Assembly: GCA_017590115.1 (NCBI GenBank)
Contig: JAGGNK010010225.1
Coordinates: forward strand, 4,526,001-4,590,000
Reading direction: 5' to 3'
Length of the DNA: 64,000 nt
Origin: Montifringilla adamsi
Taxonomy: Eukaryota > Chordata > Aves > Passeriformes > Passeridae
The first letter of the stretch is position 1. Every line of letters begins with the position of its first letter. A program made the translations under genes and the position numbers. Below, piece by piece: positions 41,162 to 54,973 of the stretch. The notes under the pieces are model-generated. The model had not been told where the DNA came from, did not search any database, and worked only from the letters and a program-made list of their open reading frames with translations.

Positions 41162-44100
41162 CCGTACATGTGAACGTATGGAATCACGCATATGATGCCA
41201 AACAGGCTTTGTCCAGTGTTTGACCTTTACAGAGAATGTTTTTCTTACAGTATCTAGAAATTATTTGTAAAAACTGGCATCCAAAGTGTGAATACAGTTG
41301 AGAAGTTATAAACAGAACTAGGTATTTTCATTTGCTCTGCTGCTATAAAGTTGTCTGGGCCCTGATATTTTAGACAGAACCAGCTTCAGCTGAGAAATGA
41401 CATCAACATTAGTCCACACAGTGCCCCTTCTGATTGCAGGAAAAATGAAGATCCCTCAGACAGGCGACTCAATGCTCTGGTAAAGGGTAAAAGTCAAATT
41501 CTGCCCTTTTGAAGAAAAATGTTGGTAGCTGTCTGCCTGCTTTGAAAATTGCCATACACTCTCTGAAGATATGGCTGAGAACAAATATGGCTAGTGTTGT
41601 ACCCATACACATCTTTGCTTGTTATTTTTATACCATTCAGATTACCTCAGAATTACTGTGAGATTTAAGATCTTTATTTCCCCTTCTTTTTATGAAATGA
41701 TGTAAATTACTGGAACTCATGAAACATTTGGGTAGAAACCACAGTCTGATTTTTTATCCAGTATTTTTGGCATATGCAATCAAAATCAATCAATCCGTTA
41801 CAAAGTTCCCTAATTCCCATATTCTCATCCATCATGCAGTAAAATAGCCCCCATCATAAAACTGCCATTGCAGTGGTACCTGGTGTGTTACATGCTTTCT
41901 GTTCTACAGAATTGCACACCTCCTTTCATTCTGCCTGTGTTTTTCATTGCCCATCTCTAGATGTCCACCTTATGTCTGTATGATGCAGCTTCTGTTGACT
42001 CTAAAAACTCAGTGTTATTTGTCCAGTCACGGGAACAGAGACACTTCTTAGCCCATGGTGACACAGCCAAATGTTCTGCAGCACTTTCTGATGACAGAAA
42101 CATGCACCAAACCCAGGATTCACTGCATATAGTCTGAACAGTACAGCACATTGCATCACCAAAGGATCCTTGGACAGTTTCTTAGTAGTAAAAAGACTAT
42201 ATTTCTATTTGCATGAGTGGCCTGGTTCCCTAACCAAAATTACTGAACATACATTTTATTTTTTAAAGTGAGATTTTTATCCCTAAAATCTGAGAACCTC
42301 TAGTGATACCACATTTGTCAAAATGTTTCTTTACTCTTCCATGCATCCCCACATATGCAGTTTGGGCCAGACCATTTGGATGTTGCTTATGGTGCTTTCT
42401 TCTACCTACAACCCTGGGAGCACTACAATACACAGGGGTGAGACATGCTAACACCAGGCCCATGAGTGATTTAATAAGGCTTGAGTGTTTTTTCTCCTTC
42501 CCTGAACAGAAGGGAAAAAACAAAATACTTCCATCACCACAGTACTAACATTAACCTTTAGGTAATGAGTACCATAATTCAGGCCATTCAGTTCAGTTCA
42601 GAAAAATCACATGGAAACACAAAGAAAAGGATATTAATGAGTATGCCTGGATGTATCTTCATGTCCCTGGAAAACATGGGCATGCTGTGGTGCACCAATC
42701 ACACCTTCATGAATGGCACTTGTGCTACTCAAATGGTTAGGAGAATCCTTCAGTCTTACCAGCCTTATGAGTGTTTCTAGGTTGTATGTAACTTACCAAA
42801 GAACAAATCAATGCCAAGCTATGAAGGACCACATTCTCTCAGAAGAAATGTGGTAGCAACAGGAAATGTCCATCACTGGCACATAAATGTGGATTTAACA
42901 CACAGATGCCCTCACCTACGCTGCCTTGTTAGTGGCAATGAGCAGAAGGCACCTCCCCCCACCATCTGTGCCTCCTCCTCCTCCTATTTGTGGAGGAAAG
43001 ACTAGCATACCCCTCAAAAATAGTACATATCAATGACTTTGCTTCTTTCAGTGAACTTTAAGTCTTAAGTGAAAAAAACTTACAAGTTTGCATGTGCCAT
43101 AATCAAGTGAATCTTCAAAGGACTTGTGGATTTGCAGGAAGGTAGAGGACGTGCCGGTTTATAGACTCCAATTAGCATCTTTCCACAAAACTGGATTATT
43201 GAAGTCCACTCACAAAACACAAGGGACATCACCTTATGTCCCTGCTGCCGATTTTGGGAGGCTGCTCTGGAACCTCCCTCCTTTGCTGGCCAACAAAGCC
43301 TCCTTTCCTCTACAAACTGCATTCATTTTCAGACCTGTGCACTCCCAGAATACTCTGGTGCACACACTGTCCTCTAGGTGTAACTAATCACCTTCCCCTG
43401 TAGCAGCCTTCCCCTCTGGGGTACTCAGTTACACCGTGTCACTGCCCATCCTGCACAGCCTAGACTAAACACACGGGGCTATTTCAGCCTCCCCTCTCCA
43501 TGTCTTCTTCCAGCTGACACTCGTTCTCCAGTTGCACAACACACTTCCAGTCCTCTACTGCATAAAATCCCAATTGTTCCAGTTTGAACAAGTGGGAAGT
43601 GCTGAGCCCAATTCTTGGTTTTGCTTTAAAAAAAATCACTACCTCTAGACAGTGCATTTACGAAAAAGGCTGTTATCAAGTTATGCATATAAAATAACCT
43701 AACCTAGTGAAAATACAGCATATAAAAAAAAATAGCTTCTATGGATCATTTGATTCTATGATGAAATGTAAAGCATTGCTACTCTGGAATAGAAGCTAAT
43801 ATTCACCATAAGCTTTTTGATTAAGGTTTCTGATTAGGACTGTGTTTTAATGTCTAATACAGCAAAATCCAATGTTCATATTATGTTGCCTCTGTAGATC
43901 AAAGCTTTTCTCACAGAACCTGTGCAATTCATTAATTTTATTTTTGTGTATCTAGGAGAGGTCATGTCACATTCTGGATGTAAAAAACGAAGAAAAGAGA
44001 GAGGGGGTTGCTTACAACTCTACTTTTTTTGCCATTGCCTTGAAATTCATATTAGGTTTAATGTGGAAGTGATGATGATGCAGAATATAACTCACTTTTT

Positions 44101-45553
44101 CTGTCAATGTAAGCAGTATATTGGTCTGGTTAAAAAGACGGCATATGAAGTCCTTCACTGCAGCACAGCAGTGAAATACACAGGATAATGCCACATGTGA
44201 TACACAAATCCCTAAAGAAGGACTTCCGGAAATCCTTTTAAAGTTTATTGAAGCTTATTTCCTTCAAAGATTTTTCTTCTTTCAGAAGAAGGTCAAGAAG
44301 ATCTCCTATACTCCTCTATGAGCAGAAAGGAGATGGAACATCTACAAAGTGCCTGTATTGCTTAGATGAGCTCAAAAACTGGTTCTATGGCCCAGAGCTG
44401 TTGTCACCGTTGCCATCCCTGGCAGAGGACAGCACACCATTTCTTACACAACTTCAGAGTAGTCCCTGGCTCTCACATGTTGCTGCTGTTTCTTGGTCCT
44501 GTCCTACTCTTCTTATCTCCCAGCTGTCTGGCAACCATGTCTGAAAGGAGAAAGTCCTCATGTGGATGATCCAAGGCTGAACTGGAGCTGGTGCCACTAA
44601 CAAGTTTCCAGCTTCCTTGACCGAGGGAATTGAGGTCTTTCTGAGTGACCACTCATCCCCAAGACATCAGTGGCATGTATCAGATTAATACCATCTCTGA
44701 GGATGTGTCAACCCAAACAGAACTTCAGCGTGACAACATGAACCTTTTAACTGGGACAACAGGTTATTTCCTATCACCTGCTTTTTGGCATGCATCTGTG
44801 TATATGCTGTGGTAGAAATCAGGCTGATTAATTCCTCTGCAAAAGGTGCTGTGAAATAAGACCAGACCCCAGGCTCAAGTGAGGGACCTCACAGGAGCAT
44901 GTCTGTGTGTGGAAACTCCAAAGCTGTAAGTGATTTCTGCCCATGGATGAGCACACAAACCTCCCACTGAGACCCACAGAGAGCCTAGAGAACTTGTCTA
45001 AGGGCAAAACTCAATCCTACCCTTATAGCTCAAATGAAACGATAATAAAAATTCCCTCCACACATGGTCACGTGACATGCAGCTGATGTTGCATGATGGA
45101 ATAGTACAACTCCCTCTGCTTCCTTGGCCTTCTTGCCAGAAAAGCAACAAAATGAATATTTAGGTTCATGTAGTCCTTCTTGTCCTATTTCTAAACCCAA
45201 AGTAAACCCTGCTTGGACAAAGCATTTCAGGAACCTCGGTGACACAGAATCTCTTCACTGGCAGAGCCTCAGTAACAGGCATGTTTGGTCAGAGATGTGC
45301 CCCAAGCAGCATCATCGCTCCCCAGGAAATACCAATAGGAAATATATGGCAGCAACCAAAGCACAGCACAATTGTGTGAGCTTACCACAGCTTACCTTGC
45401 ACACAGAAATGAGGAGAAAATACTGCAACATGTTTCTTCCTGTCTCTCCTCAACAGCACATGGACTTTTAAACCCAAATTTTCCCAATCAAGCCTTAATA
45501 ACAACACCATTAGTTACTACAGTAGATGTTTTCATAGCATATCATCTCCTCTT

Positions 45554-45619
45554 TAAAAAAAGAAGCAAACAAAAAAAAAAAAAAAACAAAAAAACCCCCA
45601 AACAAACAAACAAAAAAAA
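45554..45619. repeat. A-rich simple repeat
   Basis: A runs interspersed with CAAA units. Confidence 0.9.
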
Positions 45620-46429
45620 CTGTCCAAGGAGTTCATCCTGAAAAAATAAACTCCTGTAATTCACACAGAGCAAATTCCACTGTGAAAACATTCTTGTTCT
45701 CTTCAGGAATGTGAAACTGTTTAACTCCATCTACACACTGGGCTCCACAGCCTGGAAAATACCAGGCTGAGCTTTCTATTTGTTAACCAAGTTGAATGCC
45801 CTACCAGCCTCAAATAAGGCCACATAGAAGAGAAAAGCACTATGGACAGATGAAACTCTCCTCTGCCCTCTGAATCTGTGAGGGATTTTTAACCATGCAT
45901 AATGCAGGATTTACTTGCCTGGTCTGAGCATGGTGGGAAGTGCACTGGTCTGAAAAAAACCCCAAATGCCAAAGCAAAAACTGCAGCCAATGCTGAGTGG
46001 GAGAATCTGGGAAATTGCTGTGTGTAACTTCACAAAATCCAGTTGATATTGTGAAATTGTCATTTAAATAATTAAGTACCAGCAAGTGCCTCTACTGATA
46101 GCAAAGAGCAGAGTGGACAAGCTGAAAGCAGACCAACAAAGCTCCCTGCCGCTCTGTCCCTCTGTGGCCAGCGGGTGTTGGAGCAGGAGTGCTACCAGGA
46201 CAAGGTACCAGAAGAGGTGTGACCCCTTTCCACAGAAATTAGAGAGGGAAGGTAGTTCTTGGCAGCATGTGGCCAGTGCAGTCCCCACAAAATGACAATA
46301 TTTCATGCTGCAGAAACAGATGGTTCCTAAATGCTGAGAGGAACAAAACCAACCTGGAAACTGGAAATGAGACCATAATCACCATCTTTCTATATGCTCT
46401 GCACACACAGACAGATAGGTGTGGACATG

Positions 46430-46435
<6 letters not shown>

Positions 46436-46473
<38 letters not shown>
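46436..46473. repeat. (TA)n microsatellite
   Basis: About nineteen TA units. Confidence 0.95.
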
Positions 46474-46477
<4 letters not shown>

Positions 46478-46990
46478 TTTTTAAAAAATAAAGAGCACCT
46501 AACTTGCACATACATACACAAGCCATGCAAGCATATGAAGAAAAACTGAGCACTTGGCAGGAATTTCATATATCATCAGACACAGTCAAATGCATGTTCT
46601 GTAACAAAAAGTGCATAAATCTTACTCAATTTCAAAAAGGCTGGATGTACACACCACAGAAATGATCTCATGTTTAATGCAAACAATAAGTCACTAAATT
46701 TATTTTCCTTATTTATGCTGATTCTATACAGTGTAAAAGTCTTCCTGATACAAGAAATCCTACATCTAAGTACGGTGTCCACATTCAGATACAGGAGAAT
46801 GTTCCTCATCCTTTCACTAACCTTGGGGTGCTTAAGTTTCTCCCACATCAGAAAATGTCTATTTTATTTCTTTATGTCTATTTTTTTTATTGTACTCATT
46901 CAGAAGAATAAATGTAGAATGCATTCAGCAAATCATGCTAACGGGAACATTTTCTTACAAAAATATAAAGATGTGGGGGATTTTATAGAC

Positions 46991-47008
46991 AGATAGATAG
47001 ATAGATAT
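46991..47008. repeat. (GATA)n microsatellite
   Basis: About four AGAT units followed by a short AT-rich tail. Confidence 0.9.
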
Positions 47009-50000
47009 GCATATATATGTATCTGGAAACATATGTGCTTAGGCTGTCACTGATCTTCACTAAGCAGGGATTTAACAAAATTTTCCTATGGCAGGACCTT
47101 GTTACTATTTTAAAATCATAAATATGTGCAGAGGCAGTTACAGACCTTTTAATTTATTCTGCACACACTTACCGAGACTTGTAAGACACGCACAAAAAAG
47201 CACAAGGAGAGCTAAAAGAAGAGACGGTATCTGGCTTAATTTCAGCATCTAGAAGTTAGATGTCTAGTTCTCAGTTAGTCAATCAAGGCTCTTTCTACAT
47301 TTAGTAGGTATTTATAAGCATACCTCAGTATCATCCTGTCTAGACAGTCGCTCTGGAAGTGCTTGTTCACTGCCTGTCAAGGGGGCTTACAGTAACGAGT
47401 TAGTGGATAAGTTTTAGAGGTGTCTAAAACTGGGTGAGATGAATCCAGACATTCACATATGCCTTTGCAGAGGTGCAGGAAAGCCTCTTTTTAACCCACA
47501 AGACCTCCCTGCCATGCCTGAGGGCCACCACCAGCTTCCTGTGATGTGATGCCCACAGCGCCCAGGCCATCACTTGGCCCATCTCCTACTCCTGAAATGC
47601 TGCAGCCAAGGTCTGAATACACATCAGATGTGCACCATTAGCAATGATGTTTCCTGCATTTGCAGCACATAAACTTGTTCCTATAACAGCTCTCTCTATT
47701 TTCCACCATTTGGCTGGCGCTCAGTGATGTAACCCAGTGTGAATGAAAGAGCCCCCTTTTTCTCCAGTCTCAACAATGTGCCTATTTGTGAGCAAAGCCA
47801 CTGCTTTCCCCCACGGATCTGGTTAGTAGTGATATTTTATTTAAAATTCTTGTGGAAGCTTATGGGCTGAAGTAACTGTGATGTGAAAACCAGATGTCCA
47901 TGGCAAAGGGAAGACTCAAAGGGCTTTCAGAAACAGGGAGAGTCATAATTCTGCTTCAGAGACTGAGTTATTCTTCTCCATGATGGGTTCTGGCGATAGG
48001 CAGGGGGATTGCATGCAGGGATAGGTGATAAAGCACATCTGCACTCTCACTGTGGGACAGGCCTGTGCTGAAACCCAGGGGGAATTGGGGTGAGCTGGGG
48101 CCCTACTCTCTCTCAGCAGCCACATCCCAGCAGTGCCATCTCACTCACCTCCCAGGAATCAGTAGGGGCACAGCCAGCATGGCAGCAGCTCTGGGCATCA
48201 TCCTGCATCAATCAGCATGTGTGGCCTTAGTCACCACGTTGCAGGTGTCCCCATTTGGTGACAGCAGCTGTAGCAAGTGACAAGGCCAGCAAGAGGCTGC
48301 TTCACCACCCCACTGGGGATGTGAGCCACGCACCAGCAGGCAGCAGGATGCTGCTCCAGCATGCTTAGTCTTAGGAGCTCTTTAGGTACCCCTGCCCAAG
48401 CCTACCTAGGCCACTAAAACAGAGGCTCACACGCTATCATACTGCAATGATGCTGAGAAGAAACTTGAGCTTGGAGTCAACAAAGAGCCAACATATTCTC
48501 CAACTTCTTCAAAACATACACCTTACCATCTGGAAGTTTAAGGCAGCAAGAAAACTGATGGCAGGCTTCAGTAAAGTAGCGTCACTAACTTTGTAACCAC
48601 CAAAACTATATATGTATGAATTAAGACTAGAAGAAGCCAGATCAGCCCACCATAGCAATAGGTGCAATTTGTGCCTGCGTTAGAAGCACAGCTGCAGCTA
48701 GTTTAGGATTTTCTGAGCGTGCTGGTATGACTGATCTACTTAAAACACTAAGATGTAAGAAATTAAAAACCTGAAATAGCTCAACTGTGAAACAAGATCC
48801 AATTACATGTCAAAGCCAGCCCGAACGTTTTTGGATACATAAAAATTTTGAAGATGTGTTTTTGTAACTGTAGGTGCTTCGGTTTTTGCCAAAATAATTT
48901 TGAATTGTTTTAAAACTCTCCCTGCACGTCTGCCAAAGGATGTGCTCACTGACAGGAAAAGCTAGTAATAGATGACAAAACAGCAACAAGCTCCTTCCCA
49001 CATAAATGCTGGTGAGGTCTTGTTTAAATGGGGAGATGACTTGTCTGCAAGTGTTGTAACAAAACTTCAGGACTTTGATCATGTTTATTTTAATAGTTTA
49101 AGCTGTAATTATATCAAGAGGAGTTCTTTATTCATTTTTATAATGGGTATAATGAATGCAAATATGCTTTTTTAATAGTTTGTGTCTATCAGCTTTATCC
49201 AAGCACTATTAACAAAATGGATGTGGAGTTATTCCAGGATAACATCCCCAAAACCTATTATTTTTTTCCTCTCTCCATTACATAACAAAATGCGACTTTT
49301 ACTACAAATTATTATAAGCACACTCCTGGAAGCTAGTCTTTTACAACCTGATATCCTATTCTGATTGTAGGAAAATGTGAAAATAAAGTACACAATCATC
49401 TACATTCCTCTAACAGTTACCTTTGAATATGTATTTTAAAGCACCATCTCTGTTCTCTGCATTTTTTTCATATTTTTAGTTTCCTTATTTTTAAAGACAT
49501 GCTTTAATAGACAGATAAAATTTCAAATATTTGGTCTGTGTTATGATTCCTATTAATTTTTCCTCTTACTAATAAAAAACTTCCTTTTTGAGGTCAAAGA
49601 GTGAAAGAGTTGAAGCTAAACCCCAGGAAGTCAAGCGTTTAAGTTGGGACATTGCTGGCTGTGACTGTCCAAAAGCAAGAATTGCTGGTGGCACCAAGGC
49701 AAGCTGTCCCAGCAATAATCCCAGTGGTATCACCCTTTGTGACATCCATCAATCTTCCTGACATTTAGTAGGAGACAATACTGCCAAAGCTCCATGTAAA
49801 CAGAAGTAAGGTGCCTGCAAATGTGTAATTTGTATTGGCCTTCAAGTGAGATAAAAATGAATAGCTGAAAAATGTAACTTATAGGTACAACCAGCAAACA
49901 TGCACCTCTGCATGAACCCATGAACACCAGAGCCTGCTGTCATTGCTTTGCGTCTTTAAAAGCACACAATAGCCCCCACCTCAAACCTGAAATTTTTGAA

Positions 50001-51594
50001 TTCAACAACACTAAAGACTGCTTTAACCACTTTAACCAAACCAGAAACATACAGACACACGACACAGCTTCCCAGAGGCAGGGAAGTGCTCTGTATTTCC
50101 CTGTAAGGAGGGCCCTTCTTTAATAAGAGCTTCATCCGATCACTGTCATTGTTCTGGGTAATGGATTACCTACACATACATTTTCAAGTGTAATGACACT
50201 CTTGCTTATTAAAGACCTCTCAGCTGAAGGGGCAGAATATTATGAACTGGCCAATCCATTCATTTCCTTGAATATGTTATTCGGTATTTTATGCTAAACC
50301 AGCAATACACCATCCATTTTAGTACAATGATCCTTATGTTCAATAAAACTGAAGTGCTGGATCATAAATCATTATAGTCATTTATTTTACATTAGACACA
50401 TTAGCCACTATATTCCATAATCTATTACAATAAGGTGGATTTAAATGTACCCCAAGGAACTACAATAATAACTTGAGAACCAAATATAGCAATTATGGAT
50501 AAAATATGCTTAACCTAAAACTGCACTAGCTGCATAGACTGCTGTGAACTTTAAATAAAATTTAGGGAGGATGATAACTGTACTGGAATAAACAAGTAAC
50601 AGAGGAAAATCAGAACCTCCTCTCTACAGATACTTTAACATGCCCTATCTATGGAGAAGGGGATGTTATGCTTATAAACCAGCGTCTACTAAAATATTAT
50701 TACTGGTTATGTTATGTTTCCATCATGTGAAAATTTCCCATATTTTCCTGGTGTATTACATCCTACTTATGCTTTTTAAATAGTGCTCTTCCTTTCTAGC
50801 TCTCTGATTAATCTGTTTGGATTCCTTGTATGTTCCTCAGACTCCCTCCAACCACTTTTAACAGTTTTGATAAAATTTCCGTAACATGTCCAGACCTTAC
50901 TGGTGCTTTCAGCTTTGGGCTGAGTAATAACAAAGGGCAAAGTCTGTTTGTCTCCTCCAGACGCAATGTCTCTGCACAGTCCCACAAAAGGGGCCATTGG
51001 TAACTTTCTGGCTCTAGACCAAGAAGCAATCTCAAATGCTTGTGAACACAATTTAACATTTTTCAGAATTAGTGCTCTGCCAAGTATTAAAAACAGCTAC
51101 ATGCTAAAGAAAGCAATTGTTTTTTTATGGGAAGGTTCCACACTTCAGACCACTGGGATTCCTGAAGATGCCTGCCACCACCATGGTGCAGAGGAGAAAG
51201 AGTACTGAGGGCTCTCAGGCATCACCTGTACAAAGAATGAATGTATGTCATGCCCAGACTTCACATGTGCTGCCTTGTATTTATAAAACTATGTTGCAAA
51301 AATTCCATTATCCTTGAAATATTTTTCTGTGTTTATTGCCTGTACCTTTTCTTCCCAGGAACAGAAATTACATTTAAGAACTCAATGCTCACCACTACCA
51401 GAGTAGCTGCTCTTACCTACTGATATTAGTTCTCTATTATTTTCTGTGATTATTCCAAAATAACTATTATTAACTTAAATAATTTCTTAAGAGGCTTATT
51501 AGCTAGACCTGCAAACATGTACACTGGAAATTCCTTTTTCCAGTTGTTCTAGAGCTTTTTGTAGAGGCCTATTTACATCACTTTCTTTACTTCC

Positions 51595-51615
51595 TTTTTT
51601 TTTTTTTTTTTTTTT
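51595..51615. repeat. Poly-T tract (21 bases)
   Basis: Uninterrupted T run. Confidence 0.95.
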
Positions 51616-54525
51616 CCCATGGAGGCCAAATATTAAGACTGGATATTGAGTGTAGCTCCTTGTGCAGTTTCTAGAAGTAAACAAGCAGGTACAGCTGGAG
51701 GCTCATAGGCCAACCACCACTGCCCAAGGTGCACTTCTGCTGCCTGCCCTGCACCTACACAGACTTCAGTCTCTAGTTGTCATGCCACCACCTTTCATGA
51801 GACTTCACAGAAGCAAGAGAAAATATACACATTATTCACTACAAATTCAAAATAAAATTTTGCTTTGGCTCCAAATCATTAAATGTATTCAGGCAAATAA
51901 GGATATCCTAACCAAGGTAAGGCAGAAGCTTGCTTTTCAAACCCTGTGTTCATATTTTACTTCATAGCACAAGAGCCATAGTAGTGAAAAGTGTGCTGAA
52001 TGCAAGAAACCTCAGCTCTGGTTTAAATGTTGCTCCTAATTCCTATTGAATGTGAGCTGACCAGTTTGTTTTTATTCCAGAGTTTCTGACTGAGGGGAGC
52101 TGCTGTGGTGCCACCAAGAAGGGAACAATGCACCCAGCTCTGTGTGTTTTGGGAGAGAAAGTAAATATTTTGTATAACATCCATTGTTGAATAAATAACT
52201 TTCTTTTTAATAAACAAGCACCAAAAATCTGTATATATCATGAGAAGAATTCAAACCTCTGTGATAACCTTACACCACAGGCATCCAGCAGAGCTGTGTA
52301 ACAAGCAGCTGAGAAAGGCAGCTACTCTCCCATCCCATTTTGGCCTTGCATTGCTCCCTACGACTCTCATGTTCACCCACATGTGATACAGGAACAGAAA
52401 GGAGACATGAGAGGTGCATATCTAACCAAGTCCCTGTAAAATTTTGGCTGAAGCAGGAAAGAGCCTCAGGGGCAAGATACAGATGAACTGCTTGCTTTAC
52501 ATCCTGGGCTGTGCTCTGCCCCTCCATCGATGCTACAGCCATTAAGCTAGCCCTATCTGAAATCTCCAAAGGGGAAACTATTTTCCAATGCCAAAATGGA
52601 AAGTGGTGCACAGTGAGGACATCTGATCACTCCGGAGTTATGGCAGCCACTGGAGTCCTGCCAAGAAAAACCTTCCTGTGTTACTGGCTGTATTCAAAGA
52701 GCATAAACTGATCAAGTGGGGCTGTCCTTCCTTCTTGGTCCTCCCCAAAGGAATAAATGGAAGAGGGAGATGAAAGCAGCAGTGACAAAACCAGGCAGCA
52801 TGGGATGCTCTGACTGAAGGCAGAGAAAGTGTGGGCTGTACTCAGGGGTGAGGGCTGCCCATGCAGACTGGGGCCAGGGCAGTCAGAGACTGGTGGCCAC
52901 CATGGCACTCTAGATCAGAATGTGTCACCCAGTAAAGGCCATTCCCACATCCTGCCAGCCACACCTCGTTCCAGGCAGGCACTGTCCTGCTGCTGCCATG
53001 GATTGTCAGCATGGTGCTCACTGCAAACAGGAGAGGAGCCTGCCCACAGTGAGGTGTGCCAAGGCAGCCATGCTCTCCCTGAGGGAGGATGGCACAGGCA
53101 GTACCAGGAAAGAGCTCACAGTTTCAACTACATAAAGACAATTATAGATGTTTAGTGACACAGAGTGCTCACAAAGGGCCACATACTGACCTTGCCTAGG
53201 CATAAGATGCCATATATTTTAAAAGAGAGACAGAAGCCTTCAAGGTATTAAGTTCTCTCTAAATTCAGCCCTGGAAGTTGCAGTGCCCAAAGAGCCCTGC
53301 CCACTCCCAGGGTACTGGGTGGTGCCCCTTCCCTGCACAGGGAGAAGGCCTCCCTGCTAGAGTGGATGACCCTCAGCCAACAGGCCCGTTTCCCTATCCC
53401 CAGCAGGCTGTGCCGGAGGCTGGGGCGAGGCAGCTCTCCCAGAGGAGATCCCTGCCAGGGCCCAGGGCGCCGAGGCCCTTCCCGCTGCCTCCCCAGCAAA
53501 GCAGCTGGCCGCCTGAATTCCAACAGCCGCTTCCTGCCAGCGCCGCTGGCAAACAAACGTGTGGAAAAGTAAATACGTTTATCACGCAGATTTCCTCTGC
53601 CCCTTTTTAAATAAGGAAGGGCTCGATTGCTTTCCTGAGTCAGACCCATGCCACGCTGAAGCCATATCATCGATAAATATGCACTCATTCCAATGACTAC
53701 AGCCACGGGTGATACGGGATTGTGTGGTTTTAGGATTAAATGCAAAAGAGCCTTCTGTGAAGGCACATTCCCGCCCAGAAGCCAGCATTAAGTGTAACGT
53801 GGACCAGCCTGCATGAGCCAAAATGCCAGGGCAGCACAGTGAGATGAACGCGTCCCTGATGCGCTCTTGCTGAAGCCAGCAGATACGCAGCAGCTTCCTA
53901 ATGCAATGCCTTCCCCCCACAAATAGGAAGGCCTCTTGAAAGAAATTGTAAGTGAAATTTAGCCCTGTTAACAGCAGGAAATAGCCAGCAGTTTGAAATC
54001 ACCTGGGCCAGGGATTTGGCCTTAAATTTTCCAATCTGACGCTAGCGTGGCATCAGTACCTTTAAAGTCTCTATTAAGAAGAGGTAAAAACAGTTGGAGA
54101 AGTCACAGTCATCTCTGGGAATTTATACGAGAAATGTTTGCTGTACTGCAGATCAAAATAGCATTTTGACTCATTGATCCCCTGAATGCCATAAAATCTG
54201 AAGCAAGATCCTAGTGCTTAGCAGTGGGAAAAATGAGTTTCTTTGGCCTCCTATCGTAACATAAAGAATGAGCAAAATAAAGAAAAACAAAGGAAAAGAA
54301 ATGAGATATAAAGCTCAAGATGAGGGCAAAGACAAGCAAGCGATTAAAAAAGATATATGGACTTCAATTTACAAAAAACACCCTAAACCTTCGCCTCAGT
54401 AGCATGTTTAGCTCTTAATCAAGTCTTATTACAATCGCATGCAAATGCCAGGATGGCAGGACATTCCTTCAAACTATGTTTTCATTAAAGATTCTGCTTT
54501 TTCCAGAATAATAGTAAATGACACG

Positions 54526-54542
54526 TGAACTTCATATGAACT
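54526..54542 (-). promoter_or_regulatory. Distal DR5 retinoic acid response element candidate
   Basis: The - strand reads AGTTCA TATGA AGTTCA, two perfect half-sites at five-base spacing and identical to the 3' half-site of the beta-RARE. Two bases away, at 54545-54550, a third half-site AGGTCA lies in the opposite orientation. Assuming equal base frequencies, about 0.12 perfect DR5 sites are expected by chance in 64 kb on both strands. Confidence 0.6.
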
Positions 54543-54651
54543 ATAGGTCATGAAAGGATTTAGTATTGGCATTTTTAATCTAAAAAGTCTGTGCCAGAAA
54601 ATCAATATGTTTCAGTCGCAGCATTCGAATGCAATTTTCTTCACGTAACAG

Positions 54652-54709
54652 GGTTCTTTTCTTTCACTCCTCCTTCCTCTCCCTCTCTCTTTCTCTCTCC
54701 TTCTTCTTT
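54652..54709. repeat. Polypyrimidine (CT-rich) tract
   Basis: Nearly uninterrupted C/T sequence with TCTC units, located between the two DR5-type sites. Confidence 0.85.
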
Positions 54710-54956
54710 AAAAATAATGAATAATTCCCAGTTTTTCTATGAAACAAGCAGGCACATTAGAAGGCAACGACATCAATAACACGTTACATGTAAACAGAAA
54801 ATGAACAAAAAAATCATTCAAGGCCCCTTTCAAACTGGCGTGCTTTTCATCAGCGCTATTACAGGTTCCATTCACATTATCGGATTGAACCACGCTGCAT
54901 AACCAAGGTGCTGACAAGCCTTGATTACCCAATAACTCCTGTATTCCTTTCAGGCA

Positions 54957-54973
54957 GGTTCACCGAGAGGACA
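54957..54973 (+). promoter_or_regulatory. DR5-like element resembling the beta-RARE
   Basis: The + strand reads GGTTCA CCGAG AGGACA. The first half-site and four of five spacer bases equal the mammalian beta-RARE; the second half-site is one base from AGGTCA. It lies 431 bases from the perfect DR5 in the same block. Confidence 0.45.

Larger units (their letters stand above)
39528..53899. other. Non-coding sequence
   Basis: No recognisable exon. It contains a DR5-like site at 41145-41161, an A-rich tract at 45554-45619, (TA)n at 46436-46473, (GATA)n at 46991-47008, a 21-base T run at 51595-51615 and a GC-richer patch at 53280-53560. ORFs in the GC-richer patch show no homology I recognise. 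Confidence 0.55.

Noticed and set aside
53278..53610. GC-rich patch considered as the RARB P1 exon or another promoter
   Set aside because: Translations in all frames lack the beta1 A-domain motifs and CpG density is modest.
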